From: Oceanobacter sp.
Lineage (GTDB): Bacteria > Pseudomonadota > Gammaproteobacteria > Pseudomonadales > Oceanobacteraceae
Direction of reading: 5' to 3'
Assembly (NCBI GenBank): GCA_002733645.1
Contig: NVWL01000001.1
Location: forward strand, 62,001 to 126,000
DNA: 64,000 bases
Shown piece by piece: positions 41,832-52,172 of this stretch. The notes beneath the pieces are model-generated. The model was not told where the DNA came from. It saw nothing but the letters and a program-made list of their open reading frames with translations, and made no database searches. The position numbers and the translations under genes were made by a program. The first letter of the stretch is position 1; the number at the start of each line of letters is the position of its first letter.

Positions 41832-42722
41832 TTAGTGCTTGATTCCTGTCAGTACAACCCAGTCGCCTTCTACGTCTGGTGCCTGCATAGTAAACCATTC
41901 GCTGTAACAGCGGGAGATGGTTTCTGCTTGTTCTTTAAGTAGGCCTGAAAGGGCGAGTTTGCCGCCGCTTCGAGTTAAGCCTGCAATGGTCGGGGCGAGC
42001 TGTTCTAACGGCCCAGCCAGAATATTGGCAACGGTGATGTCAGCTTCTACTGCCGGGGTATTTTCCGGCAAGTAAACTTCGTACACGTCACGAGCAATCT
42101 TGTTTCGTCCTGCGTTATCTTCGGTCGCTAATAAAGCTTGCGGGTCAATGTCGGTGCCGACCATGCGCTTAGCCCCCAATAATAATGCCGCAATCCCTAA
42201 TATGCCGCTGCCGCAACCGAAGTCGACAACCAGCTCTTCGCCTTTGACTTCACGGTCGAGAAACTTCAAACACAACGAGGTGGTTGGGTGTGTGCCGGTA
42301 CCAAAAGCAAGGCCGGGATCGAGCATGAGGTTTACAGCATCTTTCTCTGGTGGCTCACGCCAGCTTGGGCAGACCCATAAACGTTCACCAAACTGCATTG
42401 GGTGGTAATCGTCCATCCAAGCACGAACCCAGTCTTTGTCTTCAAGAATTTCGATTTTATGGGTCGGTAAATCGTGTTTAGTTTTGAGCTTGAATACAGC
42501 GTTCAGTTCAGCGCCCAGTTTTTCTACATCTAGGTTGGCTTCAAATAAACCGATGACTTGGGTGTTGTCCCAGATAGGAGTCGTGCCCAATTCCGGTTCT
42601 AAGATAGGTTGATCGGCGTCATCCTCAAGGGTCACTGACAGTGAGCCACATTCCATCAATGCGTCTTCAGCGGCTTCGGCTTGGTCGCGGTGTGCGTGTA
42701 TACGGATTTGGATCCAGGACAT
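41832..42722 (-). CDS. prmA: Ribosomal protein L11 methyltransferase
   Basis: 296 residues from the ATG at 42722 (AAAGG upstream). The N-terminal substrate-recognition domain begins MSWIQIRIHAHRDQAE, and the C-terminal SAM-dependent methyltransferase has LDPGLAFGTGTHPTTSLCL, VDFGCGSGILGIAALLLGA and NILAGPL. It trimethylates L11. It directly follows aroQ, whereas in Pseudomonas accB and accC lie between them. Confidence 0.96.
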   Translation of the reverse strand: MSWIQIRIHAHRDQAEAAEDALMECGSLSVTLEDDADQPILEPELGTTPIWDNTQVIGLFEANLDVEKLGAELNAVFKLKTKHDLPTHKIEILEDKDWVRAWMDDYHPMQFGERLWVCPSWREPPEKDAVNLMLDPGLAFGTGTHPTTSLCLKFLDREVKGEELVVDFGCGSGILGIAALLLGAKRMVGTDIDPQALLATEDNAGRNKIARDVYEVYLPENTPAVEADITVANILAGPLEQLAPTIAGLTRSGGKLALSGLLKEQAETISRCYSEWFTMQAPDVEGDWVVLTGIKH

Positions 42723-42724
42723 GA

Positions 42725-43165
42725 TCAACCTTTAATTTGGTTTACGGCGGCCTGTAGGGCCAGTTCGTAGCCTTGCACACCCAACCCACAAATTACGCCA
42801 ACGGCGATGTCTGATAGGTATGAGTGGGCGCGGAATGCTTCGCGTGCATGCACATTGGAAATATGCACTTCAATAAATGGGATCGCGACCCCAGCGAGAG
42901 CGTCACGAATTGCAACGCTGGTGTGTGTAAAAGCACCGGGATTGATCAATATAAATGCGGTGCCATCTTCACGTGCCGCGTGAATACGATCTATAAGCAC
43001 GTGCTCTGCGTTGCTTTGCACTTGTTCAAATTCTAACCCTGCCGCCTGGGCTTGGTCGTTGAGTGTGCGCTCAATATCGTCGAGGGTCGTTGAGCCGTAA
43101 ATATGAGGCTCTCGTGTACCTAGAAGATTTAGGTTTGGACCTTGAAGTACCAGTATGCGTGCCAT
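42725..43165 (-). CDS. aroQ: Type II 3-dehydroquinate dehydratase
   Basis: 146 residues, dodecameric enzyme of the shikimate pathway. Visible: [19 protein letters not shown] with the catalytic Arg and Tyr, [34 protein letters not shown] with the catalytic His. First gene of the aroQ-prmA-DUF3426 unit, divergent from lapG. Confidence 0.96.
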   Translation of the reverse strand: MARILVLQGPNLNLLGTREPHIYGSTTLDDIERTLNDQAQAAGLEFEQVQSNAEHVLIDRIHAAREDGTAFILINPGAFTHTSVAIRDALAGVAIPFIEVHISNVHAREAFRAHSYLSDIAVGVICGLGVQGYELALQAAVNQIKG

Positions 43166-43319
43166 GATGTGATTCCGGAAACGGACAATTCTGCTGCGAG
43201 TTTGCCGAAAAAGCCTTTCAGCGTCCAGCGTGTGGCTTTCTAAACGGGCGGAAACAGGCGAAATCGTGATCAGCGACTATAATTTTTACAAGTATTGGTC
43301 ATCTGATAACAGCGGTTGC

Positions 43320-43997
43320 ATGAAGCGCAGAAATCCAACAATGAAACTTTCGAGCATGATATTGGCCGGTACTTTGAGTGTATCGCTGATGTTGGTGGCT
43401 GACATTTATGATTGGGTTCCCGAGGCACTGACGGCAAAAGCGAAACTAGATTATGACTCCGGCGCGGCTCGTCGGGTGGATGAGTGGCGCGATATGCTTA
43501 AGCGGGCTTCGGGATATACGGGGAGGCGTCAGCTTGAGGAAGTGAATCATTTTTTTAACAAACGGGTGCCATTTCGATCGGATCAAAGCCATTGGGGGAA
43601 GGATGATTACTGGGCCACCCCCTACGAGGCGTTAGGCACGAATGGCGGTGATTGTGAAGATTATGTGATTGCCAAGTATTACAGCCTGCTTAAACTGGGG
43701 GTGGATGTGTCTAAGTTGCGCATCACATATGTTAAGGCGGTGCGCCTCAATCAAGCTCATATGGTGCTGACCTATTTCCCGACGCCAGATGCGGTGCCGT
43801 ATGTGCTGGATAATTTGATTCCTCAGATACGCTCTGCCAGTGATCGGCCCGATCTTGATCCAGTTTATAGTTTCAATGGAGATGGTATGTGGCTAGAGCG
43901 GATGAAGGGCAAAGGCATATTGATGGGGAACCCGAACAAACTCGATTTATGGACGGATCTTCGTATTCGCATGAATAATCTCGGTATGGATTTATAA
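43320..43997 (+). CDS. lapG: LapG-like periplasmic transglutaminase-like cysteine protease
   Basis: About 225 residues from the ATG at 43320 (or MKLSS at 43341). N-terminal signal segment, then the BTLCP/DUF920 domain. The Cys-His-Asp triad is present as NGGDCEDYVIAKYY, QAHMVLTYF and YVLDNLIPQI. LapG cleaves the N-terminus of large RTX-type surface adhesins, releasing cells, unless held by LapD when c-di-GMP is high (Pseudomonas fluorescens paradigm). lapD follows 12 bases downstream. No adhesin or secretion genes (lapA, lapBCE) are in the window. Confidence 0.88.
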   Translation: MKRRNPTMKLSSMILAGTLSVSLMLVADIYDWVPEALTAKAKLDYDSGAARRVDEWRDMLKRASGYTGRRQLEEVNHFFNKRVPFRSDQSHWGKDDYWATPYEALGTNGGDCEDYVIAKYYSLLKLGVDVSKLRITYVKAVRLNQAHMVLTYFPTPDAVPYVLDNLIPQIRSASDRPDLDPVYSFNGDGMWLERMKGKGILMGNPNKLDLWTDLRIRMNNLGMDL

Positions 43998-44009
43998 GGA
44001 AGCAGCAAC

Positions 44010-45980
44010 ATGACACTTCGACAACAGTTTTCATTTTTGACCAGTTTTTTGGTGGTCGTTCTGCTTGCTGGCAATCTTGTTGTCACGGTAATGAATGGGC
44101 GTGATTATTTTGAGCAGCAGCTAAATTCTCGAGCGTACGATGCCGCTACGTCACTGGCGTTATCTATGTCGCAAATAGATGCGGATGACATCGTGCAGCA
44201 AACTCGGTTAATGGATGTGTTATTTGATCGTGGCTTTTTTGCCGATATCACTTTTTTGCGTACCGACGGTGAAGACTTACACCGCCGCTCTCGTCAGGCG
44301 TTTGATAACAGTGCATCCCCTGAGTGGTTTCGTTCAATCGTGTCGCTTGAGTTGATACCAGCAGAAGCGGATGTCACAAAAGGCTGGCAGCGTGTGGGTA
44401 CTATTACCGTCATCAGCCACAGTGATTTCGCCTATCGCGATCTCTGGAACATGATCAGTGCTGAACTGATTTGGTTTGCTTGGGTGTTGTTTATTGCTTT
44501 AGTGCTGTTGCAGTTGTTGTTGCGTTTATTATTCCGCCCTTTGGTGCGTTTAGAGAAGCAAGCGTTGGCGATTTCTGAACGTGATTTACAAGTACAAACT
44601 AAGATTCCTCGCGCTCGTGAGTTGCGCCGTGTTGTTTTGGCGATGAATAAAATGGTGTTAAAGCTGCAAGCTATTTTTGCTGAGCAAGCGGAAGTGACGG
44701 AACGCCTTCGTGAAGAATCCTACCTTGATGCGGCCACTGGATTGTTGAATCGTCGAGGTTTTGATCAGCAGTTTGAACATGTGCTGGCTCGCGATGATGA
44801 GCACAGTGGTGTGCTTCTCATCATGCAGGTACAAAACTTCTCGGAATATAATTTAAGTGCTGGGCGTCAGGCGGGGGATGACTTGTTGTCCTTGCTGAGT
44901 AAGTCTCTGGAGCAGTGGCGTAACGATTTTCCTCACAGTATTTTGGGTCGTCGGGCTGGTGCCGATTTTGCGTTGTTTGTTCCTTGCGCTGATCGTGCCC
45001 AGGCAGACGAAATTATGCAGCAGTCGTTCAGTTTATTAAGTGTCTCGGCGTTATCCCAGCGTAATGAATTATCGTTTCATATGGGCGGCGTCTTTTTACA
45101 AGCCCAGCAAGATGATTTGGTTGATGCCTTTAGTCGTGCAGATGCGGCGTTACGGCAGGCGCAACGCCAGCCAAAAGCTAAGTATGTGCTGTACCAAGAT
45201 AGTGCGGGTGATAACACCGAGTGGACCGCAGGTGAGTGGCATGACTTGCTGATAAAAGTTCTGGAAGAAGAAGCCATTAGTTTGCAGTTTTTACCGGTGA
45301 TGTCGAATCGCGATAAACGTGTGCTACAGGTGGAGGTATTTAGCCGAATTGAGTGGCAAGGTCAGGCGTTATCTGCCGCCCGTTTTTGGCCAATGGTTGA
45401 GCAGCACCGCTTGGCGTCGCGATTTGATCTTCAGGTCATTAGTAGCGTGTTGAAACGTATGCGTTTGTTGGATTTGGATGATGATATTCGATTTTGCATC
45501 AACTTATCTCCGGCTTCTGTGATTGATGAGGAGTTTCATCAGTCATTATTAGCACTCTTCCGTGAGCATCGAGATCAAGCCAAACATGTGGCGCTGGAAG
45601 TGCCTGAGTTTGCACTGTATTCCGCCGAACATGCGATTGCGCGGTTGGCCCTTTTATTACAGCCATATGGTGTGGGAATGGGGATCGACCAAGTAGGTAC
45701 AGGCACCATGGCCTTTGCTTATTTACAGCGCTTACCGCTGGCCTATGTTCGTATCGATGGCAGCTTTAACCGGGGTGTGCATCAGGCGCAAGATCATCGT
45801 TTTTACATCCAGAGCATGGTGCAAATTGCGCACAACTTGGATCTGTTGGTCTTGGCTGAAGGTCTTGAGGACGAGCTGGATGTCACTGCGGTCAAACAAA
45901 CCGGCATTGATGGTTTAGGAGGCTATTACTTTACTCGTCCACTGACTGATATCAATGAAGCTGTTAATTGGATGCCTTAA
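44010..45980 (+). CDS. lapD: LapD-like c-di-GMP receptor with degenerate GGDEF and EAL domains
   Basis: 656 residues. TM1 (8-28), periplasmic LapD/MoxY N-terminal domain (about 30-150), TM2 (about 150-172), HAMP (about 173-225), GGDEF domain (238-395) with RRAGADFALF in place of GGDEF, and EAL domain (410-650) beginning LQVEVFSRIEW in place of EAL. Both catalytic signatures are therefore lost, as in LapD, which binds c-di-GMP in the EAL domain and sequesters LapG in the periplasm. Directly downstream of lapG and surely co-transcribed. Confidence 0.9.
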   Translation: MTLRQQFSFLTSFLVVVLLAGNLVVTVMNGRDYFEQQLNSRAYDAATSLALSMSQIDADDIVQQTRLMDVLFDRGFFADITFLRTDGEDLHRRSRQAFDNSASPEWFRSIVSLELIPAEADVTKGWQRVGTITVISHSDFAYRDLWNMISAELIWFAWVLFIALVLLQLLLRLLFRPLVRLEKQALAISERDLQVQTKIPRARELRRVVLAMNKMVLKLQAIFAEQAEVTERLREESYLDAATGLLNRRGFDQQFEHVLARDDEHSGVLLIMQVQNFSEYNLSAGRQAGDDLLSLLSKSLEQWRNDFPHSILGRRAGADFALFVPCADRAQADEIMQQSFSLLSVSALSQRNELSFHMGGVFLQAQQDDLVDAFSRADAALRQAQRQPKAKYVLYQDSAGDNTEWTAGEWHDLLIKVLEEEAISLQFLPVMSNRDKRVLQVEVFSRIEWQGQALSAARFWPMVEQHRLASRFDLQVISSVLKRMRLLDLDDDIRFCINLSPASVIDEEFHQSLLALFREHRDQAKHVALEVPEFALYSAEHAIARLALLLQPYGVGMGIDQVGTGTMAFAYLQRLPLAYVRIDGSFNRGVHQAQDHRFYIQSMVQIAHNLDLLVLAEGLEDELDVTAVKQTGIDGLGGYYFTRPLTDINEAVNWMP

Positions 45981-46060
45981 ACGGTAGAGCGTTGGTATAT
46001 ATAGTCACACTTTCTTAGGAATCGGAGTAAACTCACAACAGTTTCCCCCGGAGTTGTCCT

Positions 46061-46516
46061 ATGTTTTCTTTTGCTAAATTATCACTCGCTGCTATTTGCA
46101 CGGTGTCATTGCAGTTCGCTGCTCCTGCGGTTTTTGCAACGGAGCCGTCAGCCAGTTCTCAAATACAGATATCAAATGCGCGAGTGCGAGAGCCCATTCC
46201 GGGTCGTATGATGAGCGCTGCCTTTCTTACCCTTAAAAATACGGCTAAACACACACGTAAGTTAGTGTCGGTTTCTGCAGAGTGGGCAGGTTTAATTGAA
46301 ATACATACGCACCTGCACGAAGATGGTGTGATGAAAATGCGGCAGATAAATAGCTTAGAGATCCCTGGGGGAGAAAGTGTTGTGCTTGAACCGGGTGGTC
46401 TGCATTTAATGTTGTTTAAATTACAACTTCCTCTAGAAGATACATTACCAATGGAGCTTTGCTTCTCGAATGGTGAATGTATTGAGACTACAGCGACACT
46501 CTTCTCGCCAATGTAG
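46061..46516 (+). CDS. PCu(A)C-type periplasmic copper chaperone
   Basis: 151 residues with a signal peptide cleaved around VFA-TEP. The single cupredoxin-like PCu(A)C domain carries the His/Met copper set: EIHTHLHEDGVMKMRQ and, further on, PGGLHLMLFKL. It hands Cu(I) to the CuA or CuB site of cytochrome oxidase. No SCO or oxidase genes are adjacent. Confidence 0.9.
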   Translation: MFSFAKLSLAAICTVSLQFAAPAVFATEPSASSQIQISNARVREPIPGRMMSAAFLTLKNTAKHTRKLVSVSAEWAGLIEIHTHLHEDGVMKMRQINSLEIPGGESVVLEPGGLHLMLFKLQLPLEDTLPMELCFSNGECIETTATLFSPM

Positions 46517-46631
46517 TTTTGATTTTCGGTTTTAAATGGTCCCTTTTAGCACTCCTGTGTGAACTGAGTGCTAAACTCACTCGCTTTGCTGGTATTATTT
46601 CGCCTCAGGAAAATACAGCAGAGCACGTTAC

Positions 46632-49600
46632 ATGCCTTCATCTTCTCAGCAGCTACATGAGCAAAAACACGGCCGGTCTCTTGAGCAGAAACGCGGACAA
46701 TCACCTGGGTTGCAAGCTTGGCAGTTCTGGGTGGATCGTGGCGGTACGTTTACCGATATAGTGGCGCAAACGCCGAACGGTGAGATCGTTACTCATAAGC
46801 TGTTATCTGAAAACCCGGATCATTATCCGGATGCGGCAGTAGAAGGCATTCGCCAACTGCAAACTCGTTTTCCTACCTTATCGAAAACCATTTCTGCTGT
46901 AAAAATGGGTACGACCGTCGCCACCAACGCTTTGCTTGAACGTAAAGGTGAGCCAACAGTTTTATTGATTAGCAAAGGATTACGCGACCAGCTAGAGATT
47001 GGTTATCAAACTCGTCCTGATATTTTTGCCCTGCATATTGATATCCCAGCGCCGCTTTATGAACGCGTATACGAAGCGCCAGAGCGAGTATTAGCCGATG
47101 GCACGATTGATTATCCGTTGGATGAAGAATCGGTTTTTGTTCAATTAAAAGAAGCGTTTGATCAGGGCCTGCGTTGTTTGGCCGTGACCTTAATGCATGC
47201 CTATCGTTATCCTCAACACGAAAAGCGCATAGGCCAAATAGCTCGTCACATTGGTTACACGCAAATTTCTTTAAGCCATGAGGTCAGCCCGTTAATTAAG
47301 CTGGTGCCACGAGGCCAAACTACGATTGCGGATGCGTATTTATCGCCCGTATTACGGAAGTATGTTGAGCAAGTGAAACATCAACTTATTCAACATGCTC
47401 AAGAGGGTGCTAGCCCTATATCCCTTGAATTTATGCAATCGAACGGTGGGTTGACCCAAGCGAAAAACTTTCAGGGGCGAGATGCCATTTTATCAGGCCC
47501 AGCCGGTGGCGTTGTCGGTATGGCGCGTACTGCAGAGGCAGATGGTTTTGATCGTATAGTCGGGTTTGATATGGGAGGTACCTCCACCGATGTTAGCCAC
47601 TACGCTGGCGAGTTAGAGCGTGAAACCGAAACCTTAGTGAATGGTGTACGCTTGCGTGTGCCGATGATGAATATTCATACTGTGGCAGCGGGCGGTGGTT
47701 CGATTGTGCGTTATGAGGATGGTCGCTTACAGGTAGGGCCAGAATCGGCCGGTGCGTTTCCGGGGCCAGCGTGTTATCGCAACGGCGGGCCATTAACCGT
47801 CACCGACTGTAATTTATTATTAGGCCGAATTCAGCCAGAGCATTTTCCTTTGGTATTTGGGCCTGAACAAAATCAATCATTAGATTTAGAGACGGTGCGA
47901 AATCAATTCACGGTATTGGCTACTCAGATTTCTGCACACACTAGTAAGCAATGGAGCGCCGAAGAGCTAGCGGAAGGGTTTTTAGCCATAGCGGTGGAAA
48001 ATATGGCCGCCGCAGTGAAAAAAATATCCGTTCAACGGGGATATGATATTCAAGGTTATGTCCTCAGCGCGTTTGGTGGCGCGGGCGGGCAACATGCGTG
48101 TGCGGTGGCCTCGGCGTTAGGTGTGAGCAAAGTGTATTTGCATCCGATGGCTGGGGTGTTATCCGCTTACGGAATTGGCATCGCAGAACAGCGCTGGGTT
48201 GGTGAGAAAGCGATTGATGTGCATTTAAATGATGCTGCCTCCTCAATACATCATGGTCTTGACGAACTTTGTACTCAAGCCAATATTAGCGGTGAAGAAA
48301 ACCTTCGTGTGTATTGTCGTTATGAAGGTGCGGATACGCCATTACTGGTGAATTGGGATAATGCTCAAAAAAATATTCAAGTAGCCGTTCAAATCGTTAA
48401 AACCGCCTTTGAAAAACAGCACAAACAATTATTTGGATTTATTTATCCGAATAAAAACATTGTTGTGGATGCCTTGCAGTTAGAGGTGGTAGCCGGTGGA
48501 GCGCACCTTCCAACCTTAGCTGCACCTGAATTATCTACAGCTTCAAGAAAAACAGCTTCAAGAAACTCAGAATCGAATAAGCCTCAAGATACTGCCGACC
48601 TGTGGTTTAACCATCAAAAGGTGAGCGTCAACGTATATGACCGTGCCACATTGCCGTCTGGAGCAGAGATGCAAGGTCCTTTGTTATTAACAGATAAAAA
48701 CTCCACTCATATTGTTGAGCCGGGTTGGTACTGCCAGGTATTAAGAAGCGGTGCGTTATTGCTAGTTAAAGAAAAAACCTCTGTTCTCGCGCCACAAGTG
48801 AACAGTGTTCAACCTGACTGTTTGAATACTGGACCGGATCCAATCACGTTAGAAATATTTAACAATTTGTTTATGTCTGTGGCAGAGCAAATGGGCTTTG
48901 TGTTGGAAAAAACAGCGAGTAGCGTCAACATTAAAGAACGCTTAGATTTCTCATGCGCCTTGTTTGACCGCCATGGTGAGCTGGTGGCGAATGCACCGCA
49001 TATTCCAGTGCACTTAGGCTCCATGAGTGAAAGCATTCATGTGGTGATGCGTGACCACCAAGATATGAAACCCGGCGATGCGTTTGTATTAAATACGCCT
49101 TATAACGGTGGTACGCACCTTCCTGATATTACGGTCGTTAAGCCGGTGTTTATTAGGCATGAAAATGATTCAGCTGATTTTTATGTGGCAGCACGCGGAC
49201 ATCATGCAGACATAGGCGGTATTACACCGGGATCTATGCCTGCTTATAGTAAACACATTGAAGAAGAAGGGGTAATGCTGGATAACCTCGTATTAATGCG
49301 CGCTGGCGAATTTCAGCAAGAAAGTATGCTTAATGTACTCAAGTCAGCAAAATACCCTGCACGTAATCCAGAACAAAATATTGCTGATTTAATGGCACAG
49401 TTAGCGGCCTGTGAAAAGGGCGCGAGTGAGTTAAAACGACTGGCCGATACCTACGGATTAGACATGCTGCACGCCTATATGGGGCATGTGCAAGACAACG
49501 CTGAACAAACCTTGCGCGACTGTTTGGCTGATTTACCGTCGGGCAGCTTTCGTTACGACATGGATGACGGATCGGTATTTAACGTCGCCATTACCGTGGA

Positions 49601-50384
49601 TCAAGCTAATAAAAAAGCCATCGTCGATTTTAAAGGCACAGGCTATCGCAAAGATCAGCCCATGCATCCAGGAAATTTTAATGCGCCTACCTCAGTCGTA
49701 CGTGCCGCCGTGTTATATAGTTTTCGGGTGTTAGTGAATAAACCAATGCCATTGAATGCGGGTTTCTTTCGGGCGTTAGATATTCGAGTGCCGGAAAGGT
49801 CAATGATCGCGCCTGAATATCCAGCAGCGGTGGTGTCGGGCAATGTTGAGACGGCGCAATACTTAGTGGATTGCTTAATGGGTGCGCTCAACGTAATGGC
49901 GGGTGGGCAAGGCACCAATAATAATTTTACCTTTGGTAATGATACTCACCAATATTACGAAACGCTGTGCGGTGGTGCGGGTGCGAGCAAATTTGGGCCG
50001 GGTGCGTCGGTGGTGCATACACACATGACCAACTCGCGTTTGACCGACCCAGAGATACTGGAGCAGCGCTTTCCGGTGGTTTTGGATCTTTTTCATATTC
50101 GCCAATTAAGTGGTGGCAAAGCCTCGGCCGGGGCTGATGGCTTTAATGGCGGGAACGGCGTCGAGCGTCATATACGTTTTAGAGAAGCCATGCAGGCCAA
50201 TATTATTAGCGGTCATCGACGTGTGCCGACCTTTGCTTTAAATGACGCAGGCGAGGGCAAAACAGGGGTGAATTTTGTATTGAGACACAAAGGCAATATC
50301 GATTGGTTAGATAGCTGTGCAGATGTCGAGATGCAACCCGGTGATACATTTTGCGTGCATACGCCGGGTGGCGGAGGCTACTAA
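46632..50384 (+). CDS. 5-oxoprolinase/hydantoinase (HyuA-HyuB fusion)
   Basis: 1250 residues. HyuA-type half (about 30-690): N-terminal [18 protein letters not shown] and the ATP-binding [15 protein letters not shown]. HyuB-type half (about 715-1245): [36 protein letters not shown] and the C-terminal TPGGGGY. Full-length single-chain architecture as in eukaryotic and many bacterial ATP-dependent 5-oxoprolinases (opening of 5-oxoproline to glutamate). Hydantoinase or acetophenone carboxylase-type substrates cannot be excluded. The first 28 residues are an unrelated polar extension. Confidence 0.9.
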   Translation: MPSSSQQLHEQKHGRSLEQKRGQSPGLQAWQFWVDRGGTFTDIVAQTPNGEIVTHKLLSENPDHYPDAAVEGIRQLQTRFPTLSKTISAVKMGTTVATNALLERKGEPTVLLISKGLRDQLEIGYQTRPDIFALHIDIPAPLYERVYEAPERVLADGTIDYPLDEESVFVQLKEAFDQGLRCLAVTLMHAYRYPQHEKRIGQIARHIGYTQISLSHEVSPLIKLVPRGQTTIADAYLSPVLRKYVEQVKHQLIQHAQEGASPISLEFMQSNGGLTQAKNFQGRDAILSGPAGGVVGMARTAEADGFDRIVGFDMGGTSTDVSHYAGELERETETLVNGVRLRVPMMNIHTVAAGGGSIVRYEDGRLQVGPESAGAFPGPACYRNGGPLTVTDCNLLLGRIQPEHFPLVFGPEQNQSLDLETVRNQFTVLATQISAHTSKQWSAEELAEGFLAIAVENMAAAVKKISVQRGYDIQGYVLSAFGGAGGQHACAVASALGVSKVYLHPMAGVLSAYGIGIAEQRWVGEKAIDVHLNDAASSIHHGLDELCTQANISGEENLRVYCRYEGADTPLLVNWDNAQKNIQVAVQIVKTAFEKQHKQLFGFIYPNKNIVVDALQLEVVAGGAHLPTLAAPELSTASRKTASRNSESNKPQDTADLWFNHQKVSVNVYDRATLPSGAEMQGPLLLTDKNSTHIVEPGWYCQVLRSGALLLVKEKTSVLAPQVNSVQPDCLNTGPDPITLEIFNNLFMSVAEQMGFVLEKTASSVNIKERLDFSCALFDRHGELVANAPHIPVHLGSMSESIHVVMRDHQDMKPGDAFVLNTPYNGGTHLPDITVVKPVFIRHENDSADFYVAARGHHADIGGITPGSMPAYSKHIEEEGVMLDNLVLMRAGEFQQESMLNVLKSAKYPARNPEQNIADLMAQLAACEKGASELKRLADTYGLDMLHAYMGHVQDNAEQTLRDCLADLPSGSFRYDMDDGSVFNVAITVDQANKKAIVDFKGTGYRKDQPMHPGNFNAPTSVVRAAVLYSFRVLVNKPMPLNAGFFRALDIRVPERSMIAPEYPAAVVSGNVETAQYLVDCLMGALNVMAGGQGTNNNFTFGNDTHQYYETLCGGAGASKFGPGASVVHTHMTNSRLTDPEILEQRFPVVLDLFHIRQLSGGKASAGADGFNGGNGVERHIRFREAMQANIISGHRRVPTFALNDAGEGKTGVNFVLRHKGNIDWLDSCADVEMQPGDTFCVHTPGGGGY

Positions 50385-50394
50385 CAAGATGTCA

Positions 50395-50934
50395 TCAAAG
50401 CAGTTTACAAGTCGCCGGTATTTGCGTGGCGACAAAGTAGTACCCTTGCCAGATGGCGTCACTGCCTTTCACCACAGAGAAGTTCACCCCCTTGCTAGTA
50501 AAGCAATAATGGTAATCAAGCCCTCGGGTGGAGAAGCCTTTATCTAAAGTTACGATGGCGAGTTCAGGTGCTGGCTGAGTGGGCGAAGCAGGCACGGCAA
50601 CATGATAGAAGGCGGCACCGGTTAATAGATTGACTGATTTCCTGTCTTCAAGGAGTGGGTCGCAGCCTTTGGCATCAGTCGCGCGGCTGGATATGGTGCC
50701 TTTCAGGTCTCGAAATTCATTATCTCTAGCGTGTATGACAACTGGGTCACCGGCTCTCAGGTCATGGTTGTGAATGGCCATACAGCCTTTAACCATCCAG
50801 CCTATATGTTGGCTCGCTTCCGAGCGTTTTGATTTGGCAGTAGCTTCTACTGTGACGCAGCTGGTGAGCAGTGTGCTCGAAAGTGAGAGTGCGATAATCA
50901 GTCGTGTCAATGTATTGATCGATGGTAAAAACAT
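50395..50934 (-). CDS. Putative lipoprotein of unknown function
   Basis: 179 residues from the ATG at 50934 (AGAGGG upstream). Signal peptide with lipobox LLTSC (Cys about residue 26). The mature part has GWMVKGCMAIHNHDLRAGDP, possibly OB-fold or SH3-like, and Cys residues that may pair. No family recognised. Convergent with the 5-oxoprolinase gene. Confidence 0.7.
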   Translation of the reverse strand: MFLPSINTLTRLIIALSLSSTLLTSCVTVEATAKSKRSEASQHIGWMVKGCMAIHNHDLRAGDPVVIHARDNEFRDLKGTISSRATDAKGCDPLLEDRKSVNLLTGAAFYHVAVPASPTQPAPELAIVTLDKGFSTRGLDYHYCFTSKGVNFSVVKGSDAIWQGYYFVATQIPATCKLL

Positions 50935-51368
50935 AGCTGACCCTCTTAAATAAGCTTGGTAGATAAATTTTTCAACAATAGAGTGATAATACCTCAATGG
51001 ATATGCAGCTGATATAGACGGTAATGCTGGTGAAAAAGCCTACTCTGGTTTAGATCAATCTACTTTTTAGAAGTTTGTCTGAGGTTTAAGGTCATTTATT
51101 TTGCATATTCGGCGGCTTCATAGTTAAGGTGGAGCTATTTCTGGCAAGTCAGGATCTCATTCTGTACAGGGGGGCTGGTGTCCTATCAAGGGGAAGCCCT
51201 TAGCCTGTTAAGTCTCGTTTATCTTTGTTCATTGCTATTGTTTGCTCATTCGTGACCTATATTGATTGACTACTCACGAAAAAAATTTTGTCGGATTGTG
51301 ACTTTTAGCGTGGCTCCTCCGTCTATCTTTCACATTCGCTACATTTATATTCCATTTGGAGAGAGATT
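50935..51368. other. 434-bp intergenic region
   Basis: Between two divergent lipoprotein genes. A small AAGGG-GAAG-CCCTT hairpin (about 51187-51200) without a T-run is the only clear structure. It probably contains both promoters. I see no gene here. Confidence 0.4.
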
Positions 51369-52172
51369 ATGATGAGCCCCCGTCCTATATTAGTTGTTTT
51401 TTTACTGGCGATATTAGCCGCATGTTCAGACAGCAGCTCGTTACCTGATTTGGACCGAGCGACAGAGCCGCAGCTAAAAAAGATAGACCCACAAACGGAT
51501 CAAACGGATGTCAAAATCCGTAAAAAAACCTTCTTTGAGCAATTGCGCCCTGTGATTGATGCTGAGAATGAGCGTGTGCTTATGATTCGTAAAGCCATCA
51601 TTGCTTTGCAAGAAGAGTCTGGAAAGCGTGACTTAACAGAGAGTGAGCTGGAGTGGCTTGAAGATGTTGGTGGTCGTTACCGTATAGAAGCAGGCAGCCA
51701 CGGGCATCCTCCGTTTGCCGACTTGTTACGCCGTGTTGATGTAGTTCCTGCATCGTTAGCGATGTCACAGGCGGCAATGGAGAGTGCCTGGGGGCGCTCA
51801 CGTTTTGCTCAGCAAGGTAATAATTTATTTGGTCAGTGGTGTTTTAGTAAAGGCTGTGGAATTGTGCCAGCACAACGTAATGCCGGTGCAACTCACGAAG
51901 TGGCACAGTTTAAAACCGTGAATGCTGCTGTGCGCTCTTATTTCGAAAACCTGAATCGCCATCCGACGTACTCTGAATTGCGCCAAGTTCGTAATAAAAT
52001 TCGTAACGGTAAACTAGAGACGAAAACGCCCGGTGTAGCGATGGCGGTAGGCTTAGAAAATTACTCAGAGTTAGGCACGGAATATGTTGATCATATCACC
52101 ACCGTAATACGCCAAAACAAGCTGAGTACGATGAATAAACACTTAGTGTCCGGAGCGAAAGTTGAGCACTGA
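51369..52172 (+). CDS. Bax-like glucosaminidase-domain lipoprotein
   Basis: 267 residues. Lipobox LAAC (Cys about residue 19), polar linker, then a Bax/FlgJ-type glucosaminidase domain: PPFADLLRRVDVVPASLAMS with the catalytic-type Glu following in QAAMESAWGRSRFAQQGNNL, FGQWCF, and VRSYFENLNRHPTY. Probably cuts peptidoglycan from the outer-membrane side. GGAGAG precedes the start. The end overlaps mgtE by 11 bases. Confidence 0.88.
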   Translation: MMSPRPILVVFLLAILAACSDSSSLPDLDRATEPQLKKIDPQTDQTDVKIRKKTFFEQLRPVIDAENERVLMIRKAIIALQEESGKRDLTESELEWLEDVGGRYRIEAGSHGHPPFADLLRRVDVVPASLAMSQAAMESAWGRSRFAQQGNNLFGQWCFSKGCGIVPAQRNAGATHEVAQFKTVNAAVRSYFENLNRHPTYSELRQVRNKIRNGKLETKTPGVAMAVGLENYSELGTEYVDHITTVIRQNKLSTMNKHLVSGAKVEH

